Of a stretch of 47,033 nucleotides of DNA, positions 7,511 to 16,378 are shown in pieces (positions within the stretch are counted from its first letter, which is position 1; the number at the start of each line of letters is the position of its first letter). Source of the stretch: an uncultured Eubacteriales bacterium (lineage in GTDB: Bacteria > Bacillota > Clostridia > Oscillospirales > CAG-272). The stretch lies in the NCBI GenBank assembly GCA_900555785.1, contig USMO01000001.1, forward strand, positions 1 through 47,033, written 5' to 3'. The notes below the pieces were generated by a model, which was given only the letters and a program-made list of their open reading frames with translations, had not been told where the DNA came from and ran no database searches. Position numbers and translations under genes: made by a program.

Positions 7511-7542
7511 GCCGCAGAGTGCAGTGCTCTGCGGCTTTTGCT
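7511..7542 (+). terminator. Rho-independent terminator after the RNA-gene remnant
   Basis: GCCGCAGAG (7511-7519) pairs perfectly with CTCTGCGGC (7527-7535) and is followed by TTTTGCTTT. Confidence 0.8.
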
Positions 7543-7582
7543 TTACAAGGGTTGAAATCAAGATCAAACATTTTATCATTAT

Positions 7583-7613
7583 TTTTTGCCTACTGCAACG
7601 CAATTTTTAAGGT
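7583..7613 (+). repeat. Island core repeat, copy 4 of 6
   Basis: TTTTTTGCCTACTGC is followed by AACGCAATTTTTAAGG. The same downstream extension accompanies the copies at 9124 and 17617. Confidence 0.75.
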
Positions 7614-7716
7614 TTGACAGCCACGAATTATATAAACAGAGTAATAGCTCAAGTCACGGTGCAGTATATTGTTTTTCTTTGAAATTTTGCTAAAGCAAGC
7701 AAAGACAAAAGCTACT

Positions 7717-8907
7717 TCAGTACGTTTGTAATTCCCTGCAAATCACACATTTATCCAATCTTTCAAAAAGCGAATCGAATCTCTTGTCTGCTCTCATGCT
7801 ATCAAACCAGGCATGCCGAAAGGCTTTTTGATAATCGAGCGGCATGATCCAATCCCACCACTCATGACACTGCGTGCTGATTTCCTTGTATTCTTTCCCT
7901 TCTCTCTCATTCCAATTGATTTTGCATTCCAAAGCAAATCCTTTCAACGCGGGAGACAAACAGCCTAGTTTGAATGCATCCTCGGTGACAGACATGATCT
8001 GTTCAATCACGCGCAAGGTGTCTTCAAATGCATCATAAGCTTCATCCATCTTTTCAAGTTTGGCAAAAGAAGCTGTATATCGTATGCCAAGATCTATCCT
8101 TTCCGGACACCACAGATCCACGCCTGTTCCGCCGCTGATCAAATGCTTCCTGTCGGGAAACAGATTGTTTACGGCATTGAGATAATGGAGCTGTGTTTCA
8201 CAAAACCAAATAAAATGATTTGGGTCGTCGCACAAATAGACTTGCCAATCATTCGCCGCACTTATGATACGCGAAAGCTCCATCCATAGAATGTACTGCC
8301 GCACAGGCTCAATTTTGTCAAGTTCCTCACGCATTTTATATCGGGTGAACAGTAATTCAGAACGCGACATGTCCTCACGGCTGGCATAAGCGTCCAAAAA
8401 AGCATCGATGTGTTCATCATCTTCCATGTTTGCCATACACTCAATCACATCATATTGCTCGTTTTTGGGGCACACTCTGCATATTTCCTCTAACAAAAGC
8501 CGCATTTCTTCAAGAACATTTTGGTCTTGAAACAAGCGTGCTTTACAAATTTCGGTGTACATTCCCCAAAAACAATATTGTTGATAATCCTTGAGATTAC
8601 GTCGTATTTCCCGCATGATCTCAACGGTTTTCCGAACATCTTTTGCACGAACAGCAGCTTCAAACGATTCTTGAAGTTCCGAGCAGCGTTTCTTCTTCTC
8701 TTCTTCTGAGACCCCAAGCAACGAATCTACCGACGTTTCAAAAAATGATGCGATCATGGGCAGCATCTCAATATCGGGATAAGTAGCACCTATTTCCCAT
8801 CGAGAAATAGCCTGTGGAGACGTTCCGAACTTTTCAGCCAATTGTTCTTGAGTAAGATTCATTCGTTGTCGGTTTAAACGTATTTTATTCCCCAAATTCA
8901 ATTTCAT
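7717..8907 (-). CDS. XRE-family transcriptional regulator with long helical C-terminus
   Basis: The product has 396 residues. Residues 1-65 are a classic Cro/CI helix-turn-helix (RMNLTQEQLAEKFGTSPQAISRWEIG, then PDIEMLPMIASFFETSVDSLLG). The remaining ~330 residues are helical with many Trp/Tyr and repeated acidic helices, resembling the TPR-like sensor domains of peptide- or stress-responsive XRE regulators; no specific ligand can be proposed. GGAGA lies 6 bases before the ATG at 8907, and a good promoter lies at 8964-8992. It stands alone between RNA remnants and integrase debris, so its targets are not evident. An island-borne master regulator is possible. Confidence 0.88.
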   Translation of the reverse strand: MKLNLGNKIRLNRQRMNLTQEQLAEKFGTSPQAISRWEIGATYPDIEMLPMIASFFETSVDSLLGVSEEEKKKRCSELQESFEAAVRAKDVRKTVEIMREIRRNLKDYQQYCFWGMYTEICKARLFQDQNVLEEMRLLLEEICRVCPKNEQYDVIECMANMEDDEHIDAFLDAYASREDMSRSELLFTRYKMREELDKIEPVRQYILWMELSRIISAANDWQVYLCDDPNHFIWFCETQLHYLNAVNNLFPDRKHLISGGTGVDLWCPERIDLGIRYTASFAKLEKMDEAYDAFEDTLRVIEQIMSVTEDAFKLGCLSPALKGFALECKINWNEREGKEYKEISTQCHEWWDWIMPLDYQKAFRHAWFDSMRADKRFDSLFERLDKCVICRELQTY

Positions 8908-8963
8908 ACCATATCTCCATTCTGTCCGTATTTGCGCAAATCCAATGTTTTACCGGCAATAAT

Positions 8964-8992
8964 AGTATACCATATGTTATAAGCAGAATCAA
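8964..8992 (-). promoter_or_regulatory. Promoter of the XRE regulator gene
   Basis: Read leftward: TTGATT (8987-8992), 17 bases, TATACT (8964-8969). Confidence 0.75.
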
Positions 8993-9123
8993 GCGCACAG
9001 TTTGTGAGATTTTTTCTCAATATGTGAGAGAAGTAAGTTTGGCCTTGGCAAATTTCCATGACGATAGAAAAACGGCTTGTGCCATAGTTACAGCACAATC
9101 CGCTTTCTTTTTTTGGAAGGCTT

Positions 9124-9177
9124 TTTCTTTGCCTATTGCAACGCAATTTTTAAGGGCTGACCGAGATAGTCAGCCCT
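9124..9177 (+). repeat. Island core repeat, copy 5 of 6, with hairpin
   Basis: TTTCTTTGCCTATTGC is followed by AACGCAATTTTTAAGG and the hairpin AGGGCTGAC-N7-GTCAGCCCT (9153-9177). The same order is found at 17617-17670. The stop codon of the neighbouring integrase tail lies inside the hairpin. Confidence 0.8.
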
Positions 9178-9280
9178 CGTTTTTTGCGTTTGCCTTGATT
9201 TCCGCAATCTCCTTTTTCATCTCCGCAATCAGCACCTTGAGCTTTTCCTCGCGCTCCTCCCGTGTGGTGGCGTACAATGC
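9170..9280 (-). pseudogene. Integrase C-terminal tail remnant (left copy)
   Basis: Read leftward, one frame gives ALYATTREEREEKLKVLIAE followed by a Lys/Glu helix and a stop at 9170-9172. It aligns with the end of the larger integrase fragment at 17678 (VYAKTREECEEKLAELIKAM). Only about 36 residues survive, joined directly to an unrelated metallo-beta-lactamase-fold fragment, so it is a deletion scar. Confidence 0.7.
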
Positions 9281-9421
9281 TGCTTTTTAAGTTTATCTTG
9301 CCGTAGCCGCTGTCGATAAGCAACGCCCGTTCGTTTCCGATAAGCAATACATTTTGACAAGACCGAATGCGCCCCATTCCGAAATCCGATAGGTATTTTC
9401 CGCTAACTTTTTCACTGCCAT
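9281..9421 (-). pseudogene. Metallo-beta-lactamase-fold hydrolase, frameshifted N-terminal remnant
   Basis: The ATG at 9421 follows the rhamnosidase stop with one base between, so this was the next gene of that operon. One frame reads MAVKKLAENTYRISEWGAFG and then LVKMY. After a one-base frame change it continues LLIGNERALLIDSGYGKINL. Together these match the opening strands of metallo-beta-lactamase-fold hydrolases (NMYLLxGxxxALLIDTGxG). The His-rich active-site motif is missing because the sequence switches to integrase debris after about 45 residues. The gene is dead by frameshift and deletion. Confidence 0.65.
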
Positions 9422-9422
9422 T

Positions 9423-11981
9423 TCAGTCTACCGTAAATTCATATTCGCCTGCCGTGAGCGTTTTTTCGCCGCTCGGCAGGATAACCTTTGCCGTCGTGTT
9501 GGCGGGAATGACGATTTTATATGTCGTTTCACCGTTTCTTCTTTCCCAGTCGCTTTTGACTTTGCCGTAAACACTTTGGTATTCACACTTTGCAAACGTA
9601 AAGTGTCCGCCTGCTTTCGGGGCTATCGTAAATTCATTTTCGCCCGACACTTGAATTCCGCACATTTCGGAAACGACCCATTCCAGAACAGCACCTTTTG
9701 AATAATGGTCGAGCGAAGCGATGCCGCCTTGCGCCTGCGTTCCTTCCCAGCTTTCCCAAATCGTATTGGCGTTCATCTTCGGCATGAAGAGCCAGCCGGG
9801 CATCTGCTCGTTTTCGAGAAGTCTGTACGCATATTCCACGTCGATGTTTTCGAGAACATAAAGAATAAACGGTGTGGACAAAAAACCGGTGCCGAGCCGC
9901 CAATCATAGTGTTCAAGCGCGGTAACCAGGCGCTTTTTTGCAAATGCGGTTTGTTTTTCGTCCAAAAGCCCCATGTAAAGCGGTTGGACGAGTTTTGCCT
10001 GCCTGTCGGTATCGAGCGAAAACTTCGGACATTCTATCAGTTTGCCGTAGCCGATTTTCGCCTTTTCGGCGTATTCCGAAAAGCGCTTTTGATCGTCCTG
10101 CTTGCCCAACACGCCGGCGATTTCTGCCATTGTCTGCAGCATATATACGATATACGCGGTCGTTTCTTCGGGATGCGGGCAGGCAAAATCCTTGAAATCC
10201 GTGATATGCACTTCGGTCGGCTCTGCCCATTCGCCATAGGACTGACCGTAATTGGAAATGTATTTCTTGTATTTGCGGTCGATTCCCGTTCGGACTGCCG
10301 TCGGATACCATTTGCCGAGCGTTTTGATCTTGAAATCGGCATACTTTTTCATTGCGGCGTAGCTGTTTTCCAGTATTTTTTTGTCGCCGTAACGTTTGTA
10401 AATGCGATACGGAATCAGAACGCCCGCATCAGACCAACCTGCCGAGCCGTCCATAAAGTCCATATAAAAGTCGACTCCGCCCTTGGGGGTGATCTGACGG
10501 AATTTTCCGTTTTTGCGCTGTCCGTCAAGCATATCATGAACATACTTTCTCGCAAACGGAGCGAAATTGAAAAGGTATGACGCGGTATTGCAGAAAATCT
10601 GCGCGTCGCCCGTCCAGCCGTGACGTTCTCTCGTCGGGCAGTCGGTGGGCACGTCGGCGTGATTGTTTTTTGCCGACCAGCGCGTCGCTTCCACAAGCTT
10701 GTTGAGCAGCTCGTTGCTGCTGTCGAATGAAAGCGTTTCTTCCATATCGGAGCAGACCGAGACAGCCGTAAAATCTTCCTTTTTCCATTCAACGTCGGTT
10801 TCTATCAAAGCATACTGAAAACCGAAAATCGCAAATTTCGTCTTGTATTCGTTCAGCCCGTCCTTACAGTAGTACTCGATTTGCTGCCGCGGCGAAACCC
10901 TTGTGCGTTTTTTGTTGGCGCACTGAAAATTCTTTTGCGTAAATTTGCCGTTTTCGTCGAACATTTCACCGAAACGGAGCTTGATTTTCTGTCCTTTTTT
11001 CGCGTTTACGGCAAACGAAAGATAACCCGCGATATTCTGCCCGAAATCGAGGACTTTTGCGCCGCCCGGCGTGGTAATCACCTTTTGAACGGAAAATCTT
11101 TCGTGTTCGGTAACTGGAACATTATTGGAAGAAACGGGCGTAACGTCGCATTTGGCTTCCTTTGCAAAGCCGCTGTAGGAAGGCTCGCGCCACGCTTCTA
11201 CTATCTCGCCGTCCTTGTTGTCGGCAAAGCGGATTTCGCCGTCGTTCGACCATGCCCATGTCTGATCTGTGCCGATGACCGCTTTGTTTCCGCTCATATC
11301 CGTGATTTCAAGCTGAGCATATAATTTCGTCTGTGTTCCGTATTGGTTGCGGAGTCCCCATGCGCCGCAGCTTCCGCGATACCAACCATCGGCAAGCTCT
11401 GCCGTAATGACATTTTCGCCGTTTTTGAGCAGTTCGGTAACGTCATAAGTCTGCAACTGAATGCGCTTTGTGTAATCGGTGTGCCCCGGTGCGAGCACGA
11501 AATTGCCGACGCGTTTGCCGTTGATTTTTGCTTCATACAGCCCGCAAGCGGTGATATACAGCCTTGCTTTCGCAACGTTGCGTGCGGCAAAATCTTTTTT
11601 GAAGCAGTCGACAGGATAACGCTTTTTCTTGTTTACGCGGTAGTTGCCGCTGATCCATTTTGCCCTGAAATCGCTTGTCGAAAGGAGCCCCATTTCAAAA
11701 AACGCCGTTTCAGAAGGTTCGCCCTCGCGGTCGGTTTCATCCCAAAGTGTAACGCTCCATTCCACACGCTGACGGCTCGCAAGATGGTTCGGGTAATCCG
11801 CGTGCATACGATCCGAGGAAACCTTTCCGCTGTCCCAGACAATCTGTTTGTCAGTTTTTGCAACAATACGGTACGCGGTCTGCTTGGTGCCGCCCTCGCA
11901 GTTCCAGAAAAGGCGGGGATGCCGGATGTCAATGCCGATCGGATTGACAAGGTATTCGGTTCTGAGGCTTATCGCTTTCAT
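9423..11981 (-). CDS. Alpha-L-rhamnosidase, glycoside hydrolase family 78
   Basis: The 852-residue product should remove terminal alpha-L-rhamnose from rhamnosides such as plant flavonoid or saponin glycosides. Domains in order: an N-terminal beta-sandwich region (LFWNCEGG, residues ~20-100), a carbohydrate-binding-like rhamnosidase N domain (~130-300, FVLAPGHTDYTKR), a central beta-domain, an (alpha/alpha)6 barrel (~425-760) and a C-terminal beta-domain. DCPTRERHGWTGD places Asp447, Glu452 and Asp459 at the same spacing as the acidic triad of Bacillus RhaB (567, 572, 579). Glu743 in TIWESWEG fits the fourth acidic residue. No signal peptide is seen, so it acts in the cytoplasm on imported glycosides. 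GGGAG lies 8 bases before the ATG. The gene follows the symporter after 3 bases and is probably co-transcribed from the GH3 promoter. Confidence 0.92.
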   Translation of the reverse strand: MKAISLRTEYLVNPIGIDIRHPRLFWNCEGGTKQTAYRIVAKTDKQIVWDSGKVSSDRMHADYPNHLASRQRVEWSVTLWDETDREGEPSETAFFEMGLLSTSDFRAKWISGNYRVNKKKRYPVDCFKKDFAARNVAKARLYITACGLYEAKINGKRVGNFVLAPGHTDYTKRIQLQTYDVTELLKNGENVITAELADGWYRGSCGAWGLRNQYGTQTKLYAQLEITDMSGNKAVIGTDQTWAWSNDGEIRFADNKDGEIVEAWREPSYSGFAKEAKCDVTPVSSNNVPVTEHERFSVQKVITTPGGAKVLDFGQNIAGYLSFAVNAKKGQKIKLRFGEMFDENGKFTQKNFQCANKKRTRVSPRQQIEYYCKDGLNEYKTKFAIFGFQYALIETDVEWKKEDFTAVSVCSDMEETLSFDSSNELLNKLVEATRWSAKNNHADVPTDCPTRERHGWTGDAQIFCNTASYLFNFAPFARKYVHDMLDGQRKNGKFRQITPKGGVDFYMDFMDGSAGWSDAGVLIPYRIYKRYGDKKILENSYAAMKKYADFKIKTLGKWYPTAVRTGIDRKYKKYISNYGQSYGEWAEPTEVHITDFKDFACPHPEETTAYIVYMLQTMAEIAGVLGKQDDQKRFSEYAEKAKIGYGKLIECPKFSLDTDRQAKLVQPLYMGLLDEKQTAFAKKRLVTALEHYDWRLGTGFLSTPFILYVLENIDVEYAYRLLENEQMPGWLFMPKMNANTIWESWEGTQAQGGIASLDHYSKGAVLEWVVSEMCGIQVSGENEFTIAPKAGGHFTFAKCEYQSVYGKVKSDWERRNGETTYKIVIPANTTAKVILPSGEKTLTAGEYEFTVD

Positions 11982-11984
11982 TTC

Positions 11985-13847
11985 TCACACTCCCTTTGCT
12001 TCCAGTTCCGCTTTGACTTTCGCTCTGTACGCTTCACCTGCGGCAAGCTCGCGCTGCCATGCGGCTTCCTCCGCTTCGGCACGTCTTGCTTCCTTTTGCT
12101 CCTTCTTCAACCGATCCTCCGGAGAGAGCGCAGCAAGCCTTTCCTCTTTGCGAGCCTTGGCTTTTTCGGCTTTTGCCTTCTCTTTTTCTTCGGCAAGACG
12201 CTTCTTTTCTGCTGTCTTTGCTGCTTTTTCCGCTGCCGCCTTTTGATAGTCTGCAAGTTCCTTTTCAAAATCCAGCCCTTTCGCTGCGCATTTTTCCTTC
12301 AATGCCGCTTCAAAGGCAAGCTCGTTTTCCCGCAGATAGGTTGCTTCCGCCTCTGCCGCGCGGACTTCCGGCGCAACCCATTCTTCGCCGCGTGCCGCCG
12401 CTTCCGCCCTCTGGTATTCGCGGATTTTTGCCTGCTTGCGCGAGAGTGTTTTTTCAACCGTCAGGAAAATCAACAAAACGGCAAGGACGATGCCGGTGAT
12501 CGTTTCCAGTCCGACAAACGAGAAGGTGATCATATTTTTGACTGCCTGCGACTGCTCTGCAGCAACCGTCACACCGTCCACCAGCTTCGGCGCAATATAT
12601 CCGGCTTTGGAGATCAGCGCATTGAACAGACTGGTCGATACGCCGATCGTCGCCACGGCAAGAATGTTGTAAATGGACATTGCCACGCCGTCTGAGCGCA
12701 CGCCGCTTTTCCATTCGAGATGGTCAAGCCCATCGGCAAAGAGTGCCATGAACACATAAGCGCAGGGCAGCCCGCCGATGTTTTTGATGAACTGTCCGGC
12801 AAGAACAACCGCCATGTTCGTTGGCGCAGCCCAGCAGATGGCACTGCCGAGCGCATAGAGGATAAATCCCGCAAGCGTCACATTCCGCTTGCCGAATTTC
12901 TTTGCCAGCGGCCAGACGGCAAAAATGCCGATGCCCATGGGAATGCCGCCGATGACCGAGATCATCGTCTGCGTCACGCCGTCGTTATATGTGCCGAGGA
13001 CATAATTGCAATAATAGACAAGCCCGATGTTTTTCAGCGACGTGCCGAGGGTATAGATGAAGAAATAGACAAACATGAGAATCATGTATTTGTCGGTCAG
13101 CACGATTTTCAGCTGCGTTAGAAAAGGCAGCTTTTTTTCTTCCGTGCCGGACTGCTCCTCCGTCACGCGCTCCTTTGTAAAGTAATATTCAAGGAGCGTC
13201 AGCGGCAGGGAAAGGATGGAAAGAACGCTCATCACGAGAATCCATTTGGTCTGATCCACGCCGAGCATCGGCATAACCACCATCGGGAAAATCAGTGCCA
13301 CGATGATGCCGCTCATCATAATGGTGGAAATCTGATTGAAAACCGAAAGTCCGCCGCGCTGAATCGTGTTGCGTGTGGAGAGCGGACACATCAGGTTGTG
13401 CGACATATTGTAAATCGTGTATGCCAAAGAATAAAACAGGTTGTAGGACAGCATGACCCAGATGACCTGAACCGTTTCGCCCGCGTTCGGGACGGTGAAA
13501 AGCAGAATTCCCGTCAGCGCAACGAGCGGAGCGGACAGCAGAAGCCACGGACGCGCCTTGCCCTGTTTGGTCTTGGTGCGGTCGATGATATACCCCATCA
13601 GCACATTGGTGACTGCATCGATGATTTTCGACATCAGCGGGAAGACAACGAGAAACGCGCCGCCCCAAACGGTGGTCAGCTTCAGAACATCGGTATAATA
13701 GACGTTCAGATAGGTTGCAAGCACGGCGTTCAGCAGAAGCGCGCCGCAGGGACCGAGCAGGTAGCCGAGCCATTTTTCTTTACCCGTGACATTCTGCGAA
13801 TGGATCCGGCTGTCAAACAGTTTTGCAGATAACATCCCGTTTTTCAT
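11985..13847 (-). CDS. GPH-family sugar:cation symporter with long charged C-terminal tail
   Basis: The 621-residue product has about 12 membrane segments in residues 20-460 and the GPH signature IIDRTKTKQGKARPWLL in the second loop, typical of glycoside/pentoside/hexuronide symporters. Its start, ATG 13847, overlaps the GH3 stop (ATGA), with GGAGCG upstream; a longer frame inside GH3 lacks a ribosome site. After the last membrane segment (~residue 480) a tail of about 140 residues rich in Lys, Glu and Ala runs to the end and is probably a cytoplasmic coiled coil. Ordinary GPH symporters stop near 450-500 residues. Placed between GH3 and GH78, it should import the rhamnosyl-glucoside that the two enzymes then cleave. 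Substrate is inferred from neighbours. Confidence 0.88.
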   Translation of the reverse strand: MKNGMLSAKLFDSRIHSQNVTGKEKWLGYLLGPCGALLLNAVLATYLNVYYTDVLKLTTVWGGAFLVVFPLMSKIIDAVTNVLMGYIIDRTKTKQGKARPWLLLSAPLVALTGILLFTVPNAGETVQVIWVMLSYNLFYSLAYTIYNMSHNLMCPLSTRNTIQRGGLSVFNQISTIMMSGIIVALIFPMVVMPMLGVDQTKWILVMSVLSILSLPLTLLEYYFTKERVTEEQSGTEEKKLPFLTQLKIVLTDKYMILMFVYFFIYTLGTSLKNIGLVYYCNYVLGTYNDGVTQTMISVIGGIPMGIGIFAVWPLAKKFGKRNVTLAGFILYALGSAICWAAPTNMAVVLAGQFIKNIGGLPCAYVFMALFADGLDHLEWKSGVRSDGVAMSIYNILAVATIGVSTSLFNALISKAGYIAPKLVDGVTVAAEQSQAVKNMITFSFVGLETITGIVLAVLLIFLTVEKTLSRKQAKIREYQRAEAAARGEEWVAPEVRAAEAEATYLRENELAFEAALKEKCAAKGLDFEKELADYQKAAAEKAAKTAEKKRLAEEKEKAKAEKAKARKEERLAALSPEDRLKKEQKEARRAEAEEAAWQRELAAGEAYRAKVKAELEAKGV

Positions 13848-16267
13848 GATTCGTCCGCTCCTTTGATTTTGTAGGATTGACACATCGCGGCGATACCGCG
13901 GATGAGATGCCCGTTTCCGAGCTGTACAAAGCCTTCCGCAATGTTCCACGGCATAGATTTTCCTGCCGAAAGGGAAAGCGTGCGCACACAGTTGGTATCA
14001 AAAATCCGTTGCAGGAAGATGGCGCCCTTGATCCGGTTGTCCCGTTCCGGTCCCGCAGGCAGCTTCTTTGCTTTTTTCAGTTGTCTCTTTGCGACCCCGC
14101 ACACGGCGTTATAAAGAATTCTGCCCATAAACGTTTTCCGGAAATCGCAGAAGCGGCTTTCCATGGTCAGGGGCAATACGGGCGGCTCATCGGGGAGCGG
14201 CGTGCCGAGCAAATCGGCAAACGCCGCATTGTCGACGGGCTTTGCACCTTTCATTTTTTCGTTGACGCTGTCCGGATAAGGCGACGTTGCCGTCACACCC
14301 TCCGCTACCGTCAGCGGTGCGGTCAGACGGATATCCTCGCTCGACGCGCCGACTTCAATCGTATATTCTCCGTTTTCAAGTGTCCATGAATTGGTTTTGA
14401 TATTCCAAAAAGACAGTTCTGACAAAGCACACGAGAGGGTGACAACCGTTTCTTCTCCCGCTTTCAGATAGACTTTCCGGAATGCACGCAGTTCGCTTTC
14501 CGGCTTGAAAACGGCAGAATTTTCATTGTTTTTCACATAAAGCTGGACAACCTCCGCGCCGTCACGGTTGCCCGTGTTGCGAACGGTCAAAGTTGCCGTT
14601 ACAATCCCGTTTTCGCTTGTCACGGCAAGGTTTTGGTATTCAAAATCTGTGTAGGACAGTCCGAATCCAAACGGGAATGCAGGACTGACCTTCGCTGTTT
14701 TCGCATAGCGGTAACCGACAAAGACGCTCTCCTTGTAAAACTCATTTGCTTTTTTGCTGTATTCTTCGCCGTAAAGAACATCGGCATAGTGTTTGTACCA
14801 GGTCTCCGCCAGCTTTCCGGAGGGATTGGCTTCGCCGAAAAGCAGTCTCGCCCCCGCTTCTCCGCCGCACTGCCCCGGCAGATAAAGGTTCAAAATGGTG
14901 TTAACACCGTCTGCAAACGGAAGCTCTACAGGCGATCCACCCGAAAGCACGACGACAATCTTTTTGCCCGTTTTTATCAGAGCATTGACCAGTTTCAGCT
15001 GATCGTCCGGAAGGCGCATATGCGCTCTGTCCCCTCCCTCGCTCTCCGCAAGGTCTGTAAGCCCGAGATAGAGAAGAACGGTATCATATTTTTCCGCGAG
15101 GGCAACCGCTTCCGCAATCGGTTCGCCTTCCGCAGGGTCAACACCCGCGCTGTAACCGCGCGCATACCCGTATTTTATCCCGCGCGCATCGAAAGCGTCC
15201 TTGTGCGAAACAACCTTTGTCGGCGAAATCATCGAACTGCCGGAGCCCTGATAGCGCATTTTTTCAAACAGTTCACCGATGACACAAAGCGGCTTTGTGC
15301 CGTCCAGCGGCAGCGTGCCGTCGTTTTTCATCAGCACCGCGCTGTCCGCCGCAACGCGAGCGGCAAGCTCCGCGTGACCGTCACGGTCAAACGATTCCGT
15401 TTTTGATGCGGTTGCGAACTTCTCGGTCGCCGCAAGGATGCGGGTTACGCAGGCGTTGGCTTCGTCCCCGGAAAGGCTGCCGTCCGAAAGCGCGTCATAG
15501 ACCTTTTTCAGGCTGACCGCCGTATCGCCCGGCATTTCGAGGTCCTCTCCGGCGCGGATTCCGGCAATACGGTCATGCGTGCCGCCCCAGTCGCTCATCA
15601 CGATGCCGTCAAAGCCCCACTCATCGCGGAGAACATCGGTCAGAAGCCATTTGTTTTCGGAAGCAAAGGTGCCGTTGATGCGGTTGTAGGATGACATGAC
15701 CGCGCCGGGCTTTCCTTCCTTTACGGCCGTTTCAAACGGTTTCAGATAAATCTCCCGGATTGCCCGTTCGTCTGCAACGGAGTTGCCGACAAAGCGGAAG
15801 TTTTCCTGATTGTTGAGCGCAAAGTGCTTCAGGCAGGCACTCACGCCCATGGACTGCACGCCGCGCACGAACGCCGCGCCGAACTTTCCCGCAAGGAGCG
15901 AGTCTTCGCTGTAATATTCAAAATTTCTGCCGCAAAGCGGATTGCGCTTGATGTTGACACCCGGTCCGAGAAGCATATGCACCCCGTAATACCGACATTC
16001 CTCACCGATTGCCCGCCCGATTTTTTCGGCATTTTCGGGATTCCAGGAGGACGCCACGCACGCCGCCGTCGGAAATGCGGTTGCAGGTTCGCTTTTGGAA
16101 ACTCCGTTGTCTCCGCCGCCGATCTGCTTGCGCAGTCCGTGCGGTCCGTCCGCCATTGCGAGTCTCGGAATGCTCTGTCGCGGTACTCCGCTGGTGTACA
16201 TAAAATCCGTTCCCTGCAAAAGGGCTGCTCTTTCTCTGTCTGTCAGTCCGGAAGCCTGATTTTTCAT
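13844..16267 (-). CDS. Beta-glucosidase, glycoside hydrolase family 3
   Basis: The product has 807 residues. The N-terminal (beta/alpha) barrel carries RIAGIRAGEDLEMPG and the nucleophile motif VMSDWGG with Asp226. The alpha/beta sandwich carries SEGGDR with Glu410 as likely acid/base. A fibronectin-III-like domain follows (~575-680, ending ENGEYTIEVGASSEDI), then a C-terminal extension of about 120 residues (AFADLLGTPLPDEPPV to the end) seen in some clostridial relatives. There is no signal peptide, so it is cytoplasmic. The ATG at 16267 has GGGAGGGG 7 bases upstream. It is first in the operon GH3-symporter-GH78 and is divergent from an AraC regulator. It likely removes the glucose left after rhamnose removal, for example from a rutinoside; the exact aglycone is unknown. 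Confidence 0.92.
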   Translation of the reverse strand: MKNQASGLTDRERAALLQGTDFMYTSGVPRQSIPRLAMADGPHGLRKQIGGGDNGVSKSEPATAFPTAACVASSWNPENAEKIGRAIGEECRYYGVHMLLGPGVNIKRNPLCGRNFEYYSEDSLLAGKFGAAFVRGVQSMGVSACLKHFALNNQENFRFVGNSVADERAIREIYLKPFETAVKEGKPGAVMSSYNRINGTFASENKWLLTDVLRDEWGFDGIVMSDWGGTHDRIAGIRAGEDLEMPGDTAVSLKKVYDALSDGSLSGDEANACVTRILAATEKFATASKTESFDRDGHAELAARVAADSAVLMKNDGTLPLDGTKPLCVIGELFEKMRYQGSGSSMISPTKVVSHKDAFDARGIKYGYARGYSAGVDPAEGEPIAEAVALAEKYDTVLLYLGLTDLAESEGGDRAHMRLPDDQLKLVNALIKTGKKIVVVLSGGSPVELPFADGVNTILNLYLPGQCGGEAGARLLFGEANPSGKLAETWYKHYADVLYGEEYSKKANEFYKESVFVGYRYAKTAKVSPAFPFGFGLSYTDFEYQNLAVTSENGIVTATLTVRNTGNRDGAEVVQLYVKNNENSAVFKPESELRAFRKVYLKAGEETVVTLSCALSELSFWNIKTNSWTLENGEYTIEVGASSEDIRLTAPLTVAEGVTATSPYPDSVNEKMKGAKPVDNAAFADLLGTPLPDEPPVLPLTMESRFCDFRKTFMGRILYNAVCGVAKRQLKKAKKLPAGPERDNRIKGAIFLQRIFDTNCVRTLSLSAGKSMPWNIAEGFVQLGNGHLIRGIAAMCQSYKIKGADES

Positions 16268-16299
16268 AGGTAGACCCCTCCCGATTTTATTCTGCTTCC

Positions 16300-16328
16300 A
16301 TTATATCACCCGGCGACATTTTTGTATT
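16300..16328 (-). promoter_or_regulatory. Promoter of the GH3-symporter-GH78 operon
   Basis: Read leftward, TATAAT (16300-16305) is a perfect -10, but the -35 position (16323-16328, AATACA) is poor and falls inside a TTGTATTG repeat. This is the arrangement expected for an AraC-activated promoter. Confidence 0.65.
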
Positions 16329-16362
16329 GCATTATTGTATTGATTGTGGTATAATTGTATTG
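16322..16362 (+). promoter_or_regulatory. araC-type gene promoter with three TTGTATTG repeats
   Basis: TTGCAT (16327-16332), a 17-base spacer and TATAAT (16350-16355) drive the regulator gene. TTGTATTG occurs three times in the same orientation (16322-16329, 16335-16342, 16355-16362), overlapping the -35 regions of both divergent promoters and the regulator's -10. They are the best candidates for its binding sites. Confidence 0.7.
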
Positions 16363-16378
16363 AATCGAGGTGACGGAG

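Noticed and set aside
11343..12695. A 450-codon rightward frame across the rhamnosidase start and symporter tail
   Set aside because: Spans the junction of two well-supported leftward genes and is Cys/Phe/Arg-rich, as expected of antisense Lys/Glu coding.
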